NCBI GenBank assembly: GCA_043731125.1
Contig: JAYTJL010000059.1
Span: forward strand, 1 to 14,269
Source: JAYTJL01 sp043731125
GTDB taxonomy: Bacteria; Patescibacteriota; Saccharimonadia; Saccharimonadales; UBA10212
Direction of reading: 5' to 3'
Length of the DNA stretch: 14,269 bases
Positions 1 through 6,513 of the stretch are shown in pieces. Under the pieces are notes generated by a model that saw only the letters and a list, made by a program, of their open reading frames with translations, did no database searches and was not told the origin of the DNA. The position numbers and the translations under genes are program-made. Position 1 is the first letter of the stretch, and the number at the start of each line of letters is the position of its first letter.

Positions 1-893
1 TGGAAGCAGTCAAAGAAAACATTGGCAAAGTATTTACTGCTTCCGAAGGAGCGGTGGTATTTAACGGTGAAGTACATAATTTGCATACTCGTGTTTTTAT
101 CAATAGTCAGGGCTTGCCGACTTACGAAACAAAAGACATAGGGCTGGTGCTGATGAAATGGCAGGATTACAATTTCGACAGGTCGGTAATAATCACCGGC
201 AACGACCAATTTGAGTACATGCAGGTGGTTACTAAGGCCTTGGAGAAGTTTCAGCCAGACCTGGCGGCTAAGACGACTCATATAACTCACGGCCTAGTTA
301 AAATGCCCGGTGGAGTGAAGATGAGTAGTCGGCTGGGCAATATTCTAGGCGCGGAAGATGTTATTGACATGGTCGATAAGGCTAACACGGAGGCCAATGA
401 GTCTCAGAATACCGCTGTTGCTCACGGTGCACTGCGCTACGGTTTTACAAAGTACCGCATTGGTACCGATATTATATTCGACCCAGCTGAGTTGGTAAGT
501 CTCCACGGTAACAGTGGTCCGTATCTGCAGTATGCCTTTGCTAGGGCAAATAGCATATTGCAAAAGTCGTCAGTCGTCAGTCGTCAGTCGTCAGTCGATC
601 ACGCTCCGAACTCCGATGTGCGATTTCCGAACTACGATTCTGCTGAACGATCTCTCGCACGGAAGGTATCCGAATATCCGGAGGTAATAGAAAAAGCCAC
701 GGGTGAGCTGATGCCCCACGTTATATGTACATACTTATATGAGCTAGCCCAACAGTTTAATTCCTTTTATGAGTCTAGCCGTATTATAGGCGACGATCGC
801 CAAGGTGTTCGTACGCAACTAGTGGCTGCATACGCCCAAGTCTTAAAGAATGGCCTAGCTCTCATAGGAGTAGAAACCATAGATCAAATATAA
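1..893 (+). CDS. argS: Arginyl-tRNA synthetase, C-terminal part (5' end outside window)
   Basis: Cytoplasmic class I aminoacyl-tRNA synthetase that charges tRNA-Arg. The frame is open from base 3 at the window edge, so the GTG at 54 is internal, not a start. Seen: the ArgRS stretch GLPTYETKDIGL, a KMSKS-type ATP-binding loop as KMSSR (codons 319-333; variants of this loop are usual in ArgRS), then HGNSGPYLQYAFARANSIL, which opens the DALR anticodon-binding domain, and the conserved helical stretch ELMPHVICTYLYELAQQFNSFYE near the C-terminus. The odd part lies between 565 and 640, where two runs of 7-bp repeats encode a low-complexity peptide (SSVVSRQSSV and following) within the DALR domain. 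The frame stays open through it, so the enzyme is probably functional with a surface-loop insertion. Stop TAA at 891-893. A new promoter follows, so it need not be cotranscribed with the next gene. Confidence 0.95.
   Translation, partial: EAVKENIGKVFTASEGAVVFNGEVHNLHTRVFINSQGLPTYETKDIGLVLMKWQDYNFDRSVIITGNDQFEYMQVVTKALEKFQPDLAAKTTHITHGLVKMPGGVKMSSRLGNILGAEDVIDMVDKANTEANESQNTAVAHGALRYGFTKYRIGTDIIFDPAELVSLHGNSGPYLQYAFARANSILQKSSVVSRQSSVDHAPNSDVRFPNYDSAERSLARKVSEYPEVIEKATGELMPHVICTYLYELAQQFNSFYESSRIIGDDRQGVRTQLVAAYAQVLKNGLALIGVETIDQI
565..597 (+). repeat. Heptanucleotide tandem repeat inside argS
   Basis: Perfect tandem array of the 7-mer AGTCGTC, about 4.7 copies, with no mismatch across 33 bases. 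Three units make 21 bp, so the array reads through in frame and encodes SSVVSRQSSV. The unit (TCAGTCG in another phase) differs by one base from the unit TCAGTCA repeated inside polA. Confidence 0.95.
606..640 (+). repeat. Second, degenerate heptamer array inside argS
   Basis: Five consecutive 7-mers with a shared core: CCGAACT, CCGATGT, GCGATTT, CCGAACT, ACGATTC (roughly NCGANNT). It sits eight bases after the perfect array at 565-597 and also translates in frame (within APNSDVRFPNYDS). Together the two arrays look like one composite insertion in the DALR domain of ArgRS. Confidence 0.75.
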
Positions 894-899
894 TATATA

Positions 900-927
900 T
901 TGCAAAACGGTTACATGGGACTATAAT
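900..927 (+). promoter_or_regulatory. Promoter for the small membrane protein gene at 961
   Basis: TTGCAA at 900-905 (4 of 6 to TTGACA), a 16-bp spacer and a perfect TATAAT at 922-927. The predicted start near 934 leaves a leader of about 27 nt holding AGGGAG at 947-952 before the ATG at 961. Confidence 0.65.
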
Positions 928-960
928 CCGTATTTAGAATAAACAAAGGGAGCTATTGGT

Positions 961-1263
961 ATGATGATATATAAAGTTCTGAAACGAAAAGACGCATTGT
1001 CGGTAATTGTAGCGATAGTGATAGCATTGTTGCTGATGCAAACAATTTCTCTGTGGTCTATGGATCTCACCGGAAAAATAACTGATAGCACAGGTTTGTA
1101 TGGCGGTGGTCCTTCCGACTGGAAAAACGTGTACCTAAATCCTGGGGTTTCTTTTGCAGTCCAGATGGCATTCCTAGAAGTCGTACTTTGGCTTTGGGTT
1201 GGAGCATTGGTTGTTGTCAGGACACTTGCCGCACAAGATAAAAAATCATCCAAGCGCAAATAA
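961..1263 (+). CDS. Hypothetical two-span membrane protein
   Basis: 100 residues, family not recognised. A basic N-terminus (KVLKRKD) precedes a first hydrophobic segment at about residues 12-32. Next comes a polar loop rich in Gly, Ser and Asp (about 33-62), a second hydrophobic segment at about 63-86, and a very basic tail (KKSSKRK). The charge pattern suggests both ends are in the cytoplasm with the loop outside. The ATG at 961 is followed directly by another ATG; AGGGAG eight bases upstream favours the first. It has its own promoter and is separated from mscL by a further -10 box, so it is probably monocistronic or loosely linked. No function can be assigned. Confidence 0.7.
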   Translation: MMIYKVLKRKDALSVIVAIVIALLLMQTISLWSMDLTGKITDSTGLYGGGPSDWKNVYLNPGVSFAVQMAFLEVVLWLWVGALVVVRTLAAQDKKSSKRK

Positions 1264-1304
1264 AGCCTTAATTATTGCAGCTACAATCTAGAGAATAACT
1301 GGGG

Positions 1305-1310
1305 TATAAT
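1305..1310 (+). promoter_or_regulatory. -10 box immediately upstream of mscL
   Basis: Perfect TATAAT ending six bases before the mscL ATG (1317). Transcription starting the usual 6-7 nt downstream would begin at or next to the A of ATG, giving a leaderless mRNA. No good -35 element is visible at 17 bp spacing (TACAAT), and there is no Shine-Dalgarno sequence. Confidence 0.6.
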
Positions 1311-1316
1311 GTTGTT

Positions 1317-1703
1317 ATGAAAAAGACGGTAGTTGCCGCCAAGGTTAAGATTAAAGAGAATGACCTGGCAAAGCCATTCGAAGGTTTTATGGAGTTTGTG
1401 CGTGAACAAGGCGTTGTTGGTCTTGCGGTTGGCTTGACGGTAGGTACGGCGGTTACGATTTTAGTAAAGTCTATTGTGGATGGCCTGATCACCCCAATTA
1501 TTAGTACTTTTTTGCCAGGTAGTGCAGCACTGGCTAACAGGTATATATGTCTAGACACGGTAAACGGTATTTGTACTATTAAATTAGCCTGGGGTAGCGT
1601 ATTGAGTAGCTTCATTAGTTTTCTAGCAATAGCAGCGGTTGTATATTTTGCAGTTAAGGCTTTAAGACTAGACAAAATAGACAAGAAAAAACCCACAAAA
1701 TGA
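1317..1703 (+). CDS. mscL: Large-conductance mechanosensitive channel MscL
   Basis: Inner-membrane tension-gated channel that releases solutes on hypo-osmotic shock; homopentamer in known members. 128 residues, within the family's range. Seen: an amphipathic N-terminus ending FMEFVREQG, a first transmembrane helix with the small-residue pore pattern VVGLAVGLTVGTAVTILV (about 33-50), the conserved VDGLITPIIS after it, a short external loop, a second helix (about 95-114, SFLAIAAVVYFAVKAL) and a basic cytoplasmic tail. The external loop contains two cysteines, C78 and C86, which could form a disulfide outside the cell; that is inference. The start is set by ATG at 1317, six bases after a TATAAT box, with no Shine-Dalgarno. 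The stop overlaps the msrB start (ATGA at 1700-1703), implying translational coupling. Confidence 0.92.
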   Translation: MKKTVVAAKVKIKENDLAKPFEGFMEFVREQGVVGLAVGLTVGTAVTILVKSIVDGLITPIISTFLPGSAALANRYICLDTVNGICTIKLAWGSVLSSFISFLAIAAVVYFAVKALRLDKIDKKKPTK

Positions 1704-2119
1704 CCGAATTAACGGATAAACATTTTAAGAAAAAATTAACACCAGAACAGTACAAAATCCTCAGACAGAAGGCCACTGAAGCACCCTTTAGCGGTAAGTT
1801 ACTAAATAATAAAGAATCTGGAATGTATGTTTGCGGTGCGTGTGGGGTAGATCTATTCAATTCAGCTAGTAAGTTTGACTCTGGGTCTGGTTGGCCTAGC
1901 TTTTATGAAGTAGCAAGCAATGATGCCGTTAAATTAAAAGAAGATATTAGTCATGGTATGCACAGAGCCGAGGCAACTTGCTCTAGCTGTGGCAGCCACC
2001 TCGGACACGTCTTTGATGATGCACCTGCGACACCAACAGGCCAGAGGTACTGTATTAATTCGGCTGCACTGGAGTTTTTAAAAGAAAAAGAAGAGAATAT
2101 TAATAAGAAGGAGAAATAA
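1700..2119 (+). CDS. msrB: Peptide-methionine (R)-S-oxide reductase MsrB
   Basis: Reduces the R epimer of methionine sulfoxide in proteins, repairing oxidative damage; cytoplasmic, since no signal peptide is seen. 139 residues, a typical single-domain MsrB. Two CxxC pairs form the structural zinc site: C45-G-A-C48 and C94-S-S-C97. The substrate pocket motif SGSGWPSF is at 61-68, and H100/H103 follow in GSHLGHVFDD. The catalytic cysteine is C118 in GQRYCINSAAL, where the family's nucleophile lies. The lysine- and glutamate-rich tail (KEKEENINKKEK) is low complexity. The start ATG lies inside the mscL stop (ATGA) and the stop TAA shares its last base with the ATG at 2119, so mscL, msrB and the next gene form a tight operon. 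Confidence 0.95.
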   Translation: MTELTDKHFKKKLTPEQYKILRQKATEAPFSGKLLNNKESGMYVCGACGVDLFNSASKFDSGSGWPSFYEVASNDAVKLKEDISHGMHRAEATCSSCGSHLGHVFDDAPATPTGQRYCINSAALEFLKEKEENINKKEK

Positions 2120-2334
2120 TGAAAGCACTGAAAAAGATCCTAGCAGACAAGTCCACCAACCATACGGTTGTGGCTATCATAATCGGTTTTGGCACAGCTA
2201 ATTTTGTTATGAGTATGGTGCAGTGGTGGAACTCTGGCCCAGTAGACTACTGGAAAGGACAAATAATTAGAAGCCTCATTGCATTCGTGTTGCTCTTAAT
2301 TATCGCTGAAGTAATCGCGGGGCAGTCAAAATAG
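2119..2334 (+). CDS. Small two-span membrane protein, hypothetical
   Basis: 71 residues, not recognised. A basic N-terminus (KALKKILADK) precedes a hydrophobic segment at about residues 16-35. A short loop containing WWNSGPVDYWKGQ follows, then a second hydrophobic segment at about 49-66. Both ends are probably cytoplasmic. The ATG overlaps the msrB stop by one base (TAATG) and has a clear Shine-Dalgarno AAGGAG at 2108-2113, five bases upstream. This is one of the few strong ribosome binding sites in the window and fits an internal operon gene. Confidence 0.75.
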   Translation: MKALKKILADKSTNHTVVAIIIGFGTANFVMSMVQWWNSGPVDYWKGQIIRSLIAFVLLLIIAEVIAGQSK

Positions 2335-2339
2335 CGTCG

Positions 2340-2693
2340 ATGCTCGACCGCAATGAGGTAGAAGAATTCATACTCAGCAAGCCAAACACTTGGTTAGACT
2401 ATCCTTTTGGCGAGGAGGTTGCTGTTTATAAGGTTGGCGGGGAAAACTCAGGCACCGAAAGGCAAGGGAAGATGTTTGCATTAATCGCAGAGAAATCTAG
2501 TCCAGTCAGAGTCAGCCTTAAATGCGACCCATTATTAGCAGAAACTCTAAGAGAGAAGTATGAAAGTGTTATGCCTGGCTATCACTTGAATAAAAAGCAC
2601 TGGAATACTATTGTATGTTCTGGTCAGCTCAGCCTGGAAGAGGTGCAAGACTTAATAACCCACAGTTATCAGTTAGTTACTAATACCCAATAA
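2340..2693 (+). CDS. MmcQ/YjbR-family protein (DUF419)
   Basis: 117 residues, the usual size of this cytoplasmic family. Recognised from the order of conserved blocks: an N-terminal helix with a PxTWLDYPFGEEVAVYKV block, KMFALIAEKSSPVRVSLKCDP, then MPGYHLNKKHWNTIVCSG, and the closing helix LSLEEVQDLITHSYQLV. The family has a double-wing DNA-binding-like fold and is often annotated as DNA-binding, but no reaction or target is established, so none is claimed. It begins five bases after the previous stop and probably belongs to the mscL operon. No Shine-Dalgarno is visible before the ATG at 2340. Confidence 0.85.
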   Translation: MLDRNEVEEFILSKPNTWLDYPFGEEVAVYKVGGENSGTERQGKMFALIAEKSSPVRVSLKCDPLLAETLREKYESVMPGYHLNKKHWNTIVCSGQLSLEEVQDLITHSYQLVTNTQ

Positions 2694-2720
2694 TCAACAA
2701 GACCAACGGGTGCAACGAGA

Positions 2721-2774
2721 GCAATGAACCTTACCTACCGGCAGGCAGGTGCAGCATTGACTAAAATTCATTGC
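2721..2774. repeat. Inverted repeat between converging genes, enclosing a GC-rich partial palindrome
   Basis: GCAATGAA (2721-2728) and TTCATTGC (2767-2774) are perfect 8-bp inverted arms. Between them lies an imperfect palindrome at 2733-2750 with outer arms ACCT/AGGT and the core CCGGCAGGCAGG. The spacer 2694-2839 lies between the MmcQ-family gene and the minus-strand gene ending at 2840, so a bidirectional terminator is plausible, although no T-tract follows. Further CATTG/TTGA words recur to about 2830 in a loosely periodic way. No gene is seen in this spacer. Confidence 0.5.
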
Positions 2775-2839
2775 AATAAATTAATAACATTGATCATTCA
2801 TTGAACTTTGACCACGTTGAGCATTGTGCATTCTGAAGC

Positions 2840-3454
2840 TTATGGTTTCAGCTGTGGAGCGTCCAATATAGTTTGGGTGCTATCGTATGAATCTTCTAGT
2901 ATTGTCAGTAGAGTTGGTGACTTGGTAGCAGAAAGTGCCTGCAACTTTGATAGATATGAGGTTAGCTTGTTATTCAGGTAGCTGTAGTAGGTAGCTTCTA
3001 GCTGGTTATTTACGGCAGCAGCTTCTAGGTCTGCGTCGATTTTTACGTCTGTATAAAGTGCTAATACTTTTGGATCTATTACAACACCTGATTTGGCTAT
3101 ATAAGAACCCAGTTGAGTGCTTTGACTAGTGAGTGCGGCCGATGTGGTAGCAGCCAACGACTGTGCGTCGGCATCTTTGCTCTGCTGGACAACCAAGTCG
3201 CTTACACGGGCGATTTCTGCCGAAGTACCAGCAAGAGCAGTTAAATTATTTACTGGTCCACTATCTTTGCTGAGTGATGAAAAAACGACAAGTCCAATAA
3301 TAACTACGAATACTAGTCCAACTGCCATTATTATCGCTTTCTTTGGCAGGAAAAACTTACTACCAGTTGCGGGCTGGACCTGTGGCTGGACGGCCTGCTG
3401 ATCTCCCTTCATGATGAAATCATACTGTGAATTCTGTGAATTGTTCGGCTGCAT
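2840..3454 (-). CDS. Single-pass membrane-anchored protein of unknown function
   Basis: 204 residues from the ATG at 3454; a GTG at 3460 would add two. An N-terminal cytoplasmic tail rich in Gln, Asn and Pro (about 1-36, MQPNNSQNSQ, VQPQVQPAT) precedes a basic PKK and one transmembrane segment at about 40-60. The rest (about 62-204) should be extracellular: rich in Ala, Ser, Leu and Thr, and probably mostly helical and coiled-coil-like (DLVVQQSKDADAQSLAATTSAALTS, LNNKLTSYLSKLQALSATK). There are no cysteines and no catalytic motif that I recognise. Length and composition suggest a surface-exposed helical bundle. It is the only minus-strand gene in the window and is divergent from dnaG, with about 95 bp between the starts. 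A -10-like TATCAT (3467-3462, minus strand) ends seven bases before the ATG, which favours that start. Confidence 0.75.
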   Translation of the reverse strand: MQPNNSQNSQYDFIMKGDQQAVQPQVQPATGSKFFLPKKAIIMAVGLVFVVIIGLVVFSSLSKDSGPVNNLTALAGTSAEIARVSDLVVQQSKDADAQSLAATTSAALTSQSTQLGSYIAKSGVVIDPKVLALYTDVKIDADLEAAAVNNQLEATYYSYLNNKLTSYLSKLQALSATKSPTLLTILEDSYDSTQTILDAPQLKP

Positions 3455-3461
3455 AAGCACA

Positions 3462-3467
3462 ATGATA
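3462..3467 (-). promoter_or_regulatory. -10 box for the minus-strand membrane protein
   Basis: On the minus strand TATCAT reads 3467 to 3462, seven bases before the ATG at 3454, the same geometry as several plus-strand starts here. The -35 position (TTTAGC) is weak. Confidence 0.4.
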
Positions 3468-3537
3468 TCAGCTATTAGCAGTCAGCTAAAAGCCTAAAAC
3501 TAAAATGGTATTGCTTTCAGCTTTCAACTTTCAGCTA
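3468..3537 (+). repeat. Degenerate heptamer array in the dnaG upstream region
   Basis: TCAGCTA (3468-3474), TTAGCAG, TCAGCTA (3482-3488), AAAGCCT, AAAACTA run in 7-base steps. A second block TCAGCTT (3517-3523), TCAACTT, TCAGCTA (3531-3537) is also in perfect 7-base steps. The array fills almost all the divergent spacer, and the last unit overlaps the dnaG -10 box. Confidence 0.7.
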
Positions 3538-3541
3538 TAAA
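3511..3541 (+). promoter_or_regulatory. Promoter of dnaG-rpoD
   Basis: TATAAA at 3536-3541 ends eight bases before the dnaG ATG (3550). The best -35 candidate is TTGCTT at 3511-3516, with a rather long 19-bp spacer. No Shine-Dalgarno precedes the ATG, so a leaderless transcript is predicted. Confidence 0.5.
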
Positions 3542-3549
3542 CTGTAGAT

Positions 3550-5316
3550 ATGGATGCTGCCCAGGAGGTGAAGAGTCGGCTTAATATTGAGGATGTTATT
3601 GCTCAATATGTCCAGTTGAAGCGCATGGGACGCAATTATAAGGGCCTGAGTCCATGGACTAATGAGAAAACTGCTAGTTTTGTGGTTAGCCCAGAAAAAC
3701 AGATTTGGCACGATTTTAGTAGCGGTCGCGGTGGCGATGTTATTAGTTTTGTCATGGAAGTTGAAGGCCTAGACTTTCGTGGAGCATTAGAACAGCTTGC
3801 AAGGCAGGCAGGGGTGGACCTAGAAAAATTTGGCAACAAACCGAGCAGTGAAAACACAGCGCGTAAAAAACGCATACTCGAAGCATTAGACCTGGCAGCC
3901 AAATTCTATCAGAAGCAACTAACCGGCAACCATGAAGTGTTGGAGTACTTATTCAAAAGTCGTGAGTTTACCAAAGATACAATTTTAACTTGGCGACTAG
4001 GCTATGCGCCAAATAATGGTAGAGCACTAGTGGACTTTCTTATAAAAAATAAATTTAGTACAGAGGACATTGCTGGAGCAGGACTCAGTACTAAGAGGCG
4101 GTCTGGTACGGGAGACATGTTTCGCGGCAGAGTGATGGTACCGCTATGTGATGGACAAGGAAGTGTAATTGGTTTTACGGCTCGTCAGTTACAAGAGGAC
4201 ACTGACGGGCCAAAATACATTAATACACCTCAGACAATTGTCTATGACAAAAGTCGGCACGTTTTTGGTCTGCATTTGGCCAAAGAATCCATAAGAAAAA
4301 CCGGATATGTTGTAGCGTGTGAGGGAAATTTAGATGTCTTGCAAAGCTGGCAAGTAGGCGTTGCCAATGTGGTGGCTAGTGCTGGGACAGCCATGACAGT
4401 TCAGCACCTCAAAGAGTTAAAACGATTTACCGGTGATGTTAGGTTGAGTTTTGATGCAGATAAGGCGGGGATAGCTGCTACTGAGCGAGTTATACCACTT
4501 GCCGGGAGCGTGGGAGTAGAACTGAGAATTATTAGTCTGCCAGAGGGCAAAGACCCGGACGACCTTGCCAGGGAAGATGCAAATGCCTGGCGTAGCGTTA
4601 TTGAATCAGCCAAAGAGGCACCGCAGTGGCTTCTAGACCAATACCGCACCCAGCTAGACCTTTCCAGTGCTAGCGGCAAAAAAACGCTTACTGATAAATT
4701 ACTACCGACAATCGCCACTTTAGTCGACCCAGTAGAAAAAGAGCACTACCTAAAATTGCTCGCCGAGGCGTCAGACACTTCACTTGGCGCCCTGCAAGAC
4801 AAGCTGTCTGGCAAAGAGTCGGCTGCAGCCAGCACTCGCATGAAGCAAGTCAAACAGCCTGTAGTAGTTGATGAAGCTGGAGAGCGGGACTATCGCCGAC
4901 TACAAAACCACCTGTTAGCAATGATTCTTATGCAACCGAGTTTGAGGGGAGTTACCGAGAGCATAGACGGTGAAATCATCCAGGGACATGAACAAGAAGT
5001 GGTTTTTCATTTTCTGAAAGTCAATCCCAGCTTTAAGCCCGACGCTAAGGGGTTGGCGAAGTTGAAAGAGGCGGCTGATTATGTTAAAATGCTGTCATTA
5101 CTATTTGAGGAAGAATACGCCAGTTTGTCCGCCCAAGATTTGCGAGAGCAAGCAAGCGTCCTCAAAAACCGGCTGATTGCCAATTACGTAAAAATGCAAA
5201 ACACCAAACTCTCAGTTGCCATGCACGGCGCAACTAACCAAAAAGAAATCAATAAATTGGCCTCCAAGGCTGATGCCCTAAATAGACTAATTAATAACCC
5301 GCCACCAGCCATATAG
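3550..5316 (+). CDS. dnaG: DNA primase DnaG lacking the zinc ligands
   Basis: Primase that makes RNA primers at the replication fork, normally recruited by the replicative helicase through its C-terminus. 588 residues, close to the family norm. The N-terminal domain keeps the layout of the CHC2 zinc finger, but the ligands are gone. The usual CPFH reads S34-P-W-T37 and the usual CFGCG reads D55-F-S-S58-G, so all four ligand positions carry non-cysteine, non-histidine residues. The TOPRIM catalytic core is intact: E258-G-N-L-D262 and D302-A-D304 in SFDADKAG, the metal-binding acidic residues. The C-terminal part (about 430-588) is a helical helicase-interaction-like domain of low conservation. 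The ATG at 3550 lies eight bases after a TATAAA box. rpoD follows closely, as in the classical dnaG-rpoD operon. Confidence 0.95.
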   Translation: MDAAQEVKSRLNIEDVIAQYVQLKRMGRNYKGLSPWTNEKTASFVVSPEKQIWHDFSSGRGGDVISFVMEVEGLDFRGALEQLARQAGVDLEKFGNKPSSENTARKKRILEALDLAAKFYQKQLTGNHEVLEYLFKSREFTKDTILTWRLGYAPNNGRALVDFLIKNKFSTEDIAGAGLSTKRRSGTGDMFRGRVMVPLCDGQGSVIGFTARQLQEDTDGPKYINTPQTIVYDKSRHVFGLHLAKESIRKTGYVVACEGNLDVLQSWQVGVANVVASAGTAMTVQHLKELKRFTGDVRLSFDADKAGIAATERVIPLAGSVGVELRIISLPEGKDPDDLAREDANAWRSVIESAKEAPQWLLDQYRTQLDLSSASGKKTLTDKLLPTIATLVDPVEKEHYLKLLAEASDTSLGALQDKLSGKESAAASTRMKQVKQPVVVDEAGERDYRRLQNHLLAMILMQPSLRGVTESIDGEIIQGHEQEVVFHFLKVNPSFKPDAKGLAKLKEAADYVKMLSLLFEEEYASLSAQDLREQASVLKNRLIANYVKMQNTKLSVAMHGATNQKEINKLASKADALNRLINNPPPAI

Positions 5317-5353
5317 ACTGAGTGTGTTGCGAGCGAGAGGAAACAACTTATTC

Positions 5354-6487
5354 ATGCCACGAGCAAAAAAAGCACCAAAAGTTAAACAATCAACCAAGGA
5401 GAGCTTTGACAAACAGCTAAAGCAACTCCTAGAAAAAGCCAAAAAAGACGGCAAGATAGACCAAAAATATATTTTTAAACGCATTCCCGACACCCCCGAC
5501 AACATAGATGTACTGGAGCATTTATATAACGCATTGGGTGTGTTAGAAATTGAAGTAGTTGAGGTTACAGAGCCCGACCCAACAACATTCTCTGACGAGT
5601 GGACGGCCGAGGATGATGAGGAGATTGTTCCAGTTGGGGGAGCATACCTAGACGACATTTCAGACGACTCAGTCCGGCTATATTTGCGAGAGATCGGTAA
5701 AATCCCTCTTCTTAACGCTGAGGAAGAGCTAGCCCTAGCTAAAAAGGTAGTGTCAGGAGATAAGCGCGCCAAAGACGCTATGGCAGAGGCCAACATGCGC
5801 CTAGTTGTGTCTATTGCAAAAAGGTATGTTGGACGTGGCCTAGACTTATTGGACCTTATTCAAGAAGGAAACACTGGCTTGCTCAGAGCAGTTGAGAAGT
5901 TTGACCCAGACCGTGGTTTTAAATTCTCAACTTACGCAACTTGGTGGATTCGCCAGGCTATTACTCGTGCTATAGCAGACCAGGCCCGCACAATTCGTAT
6001 TCCTGTGCACATGGTAGAGACTATCAACAAACTTTTACGTACTCAGCGCCGACTAACACAAGAATACAACCGTGAGCCCACCAACGAGGAAATCGCTACG
6101 GCCATGGAGATGGATGTTGACAAAGTAGAACACATCATGAAAATCAAACAAGACATAAGTTCGTTGGACGCCTCTGTTCGTGACGACGAAGAAGACAGCG
6201 TGCTAGGTGACTTTATTGAAGACGAAGATACCAAAACCCCCACCCAGTCCGCTTCTGAGCAGTTGCTAAAAGAGCAGGTCAGACAAATATTAGGCACTTT
6301 GACTGAAAGGGAACAAAAAATTCTAAAACTACGCTTTGGACTAGAAGACGGCAAAAGCCACACCCTAGAAGAAGTTGGTCAAGAATTTAGTGTTACCCGT
6401 GAGCGTATACGTCAAATTGAGGCCAAGGCTCTTGCCAAACTACGCAAGCACAAAGACACTCGCAAGCTCCACGAATACTTACAGTAG
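5354..6487 (+). CDS. rpoD: Principal RNA polymerase sigma factor RpoD (sigma-70)
   Basis: Directs RNA polymerase to housekeeping promoters. 377 residues from the ATG at 5354; an in-frame GTG at 5324 would add ten. The ATG is chosen because the conserved region starts later and GAGAGGAAA lies about 11 bases upstream, although the spacing is long. Domains in order: a lysine-rich start and region 1.1-like segment (about 12-75), an acidic linker (about 81-106), region 1.2 (about 107-136), and region 2 (about 142-212), with the promoter-melting helix KFSTYATWWIRQAITR and both tryptophans W197/W198. Region 3 follows (about 213-300), then region 4 (about 312-370), with TLTEREQKILKLRFGL and a complete helix-turn-helix VTRERIRQIEAKALAKLR. 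All known key residues are present, so standard -35/-10 recognition is expected. This matches the TATAAT and TTG-type boxes seen across the window. It follows dnaG by 37 nt and is probably cotranscribed. Confidence 0.96.
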   Translation: MPRAKKAPKVKQSTKESFDKQLKQLLEKAKKDGKIDQKYIFKRIPDTPDNIDVLEHLYNALGVLEIEVVEVTEPDPTTFSDEWTAEDDEEIVPVGGAYLDDISDDSVRLYLREIGKIPLLNAEEELALAKKVVSGDKRAKDAMAEANMRLVVSIAKRYVGRGLDLLDLIQEGNTGLLRAVEKFDPDRGFKFSTYATWWIRQAITRAIADQARTIRIPVHMVETINKLLRTQRRLTQEYNREPTNEEIATAMEMDVDKVEHIMKIKQDISSLDASVRDDEEDSVLGDFIEDEDTKTPTQSASEQLLKEQVRQILGTLTEREQKILKLRFGLEDGKSHTLEEVGQEFSVTRERIRQIEAKALAKLRKHKDTRKLHEYLQ

Positions 6488-6513
6488 ACTGGTTAGTAGA
6501 GACTATAGTAATT

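Noticed and set aside
345..563. Minus-strand open frame inside argS
   Set aside because: It lies wholly within the clearly conserved argS coding sequence and has no recognisable protein features or start signals.
565..597. CRISPR array
   Set aside because: The units are 7 bp with no spacers between them and lie in frame in argS; no cas gene is present.
921..1696. Two minus-strand frames opposite the small membrane protein and mscL
   Set aside because: They mirror genes supported by promoters, ribosome binding or family motifs; the antisense products resemble nothing.
5324..5353. GTG start for rpoD ten codons earlier
   Set aside because: The ATG at 5354 is the better codon, has GAGAGG upstream, and the extra residues are not conserved sigma sequence; not fully excluded.
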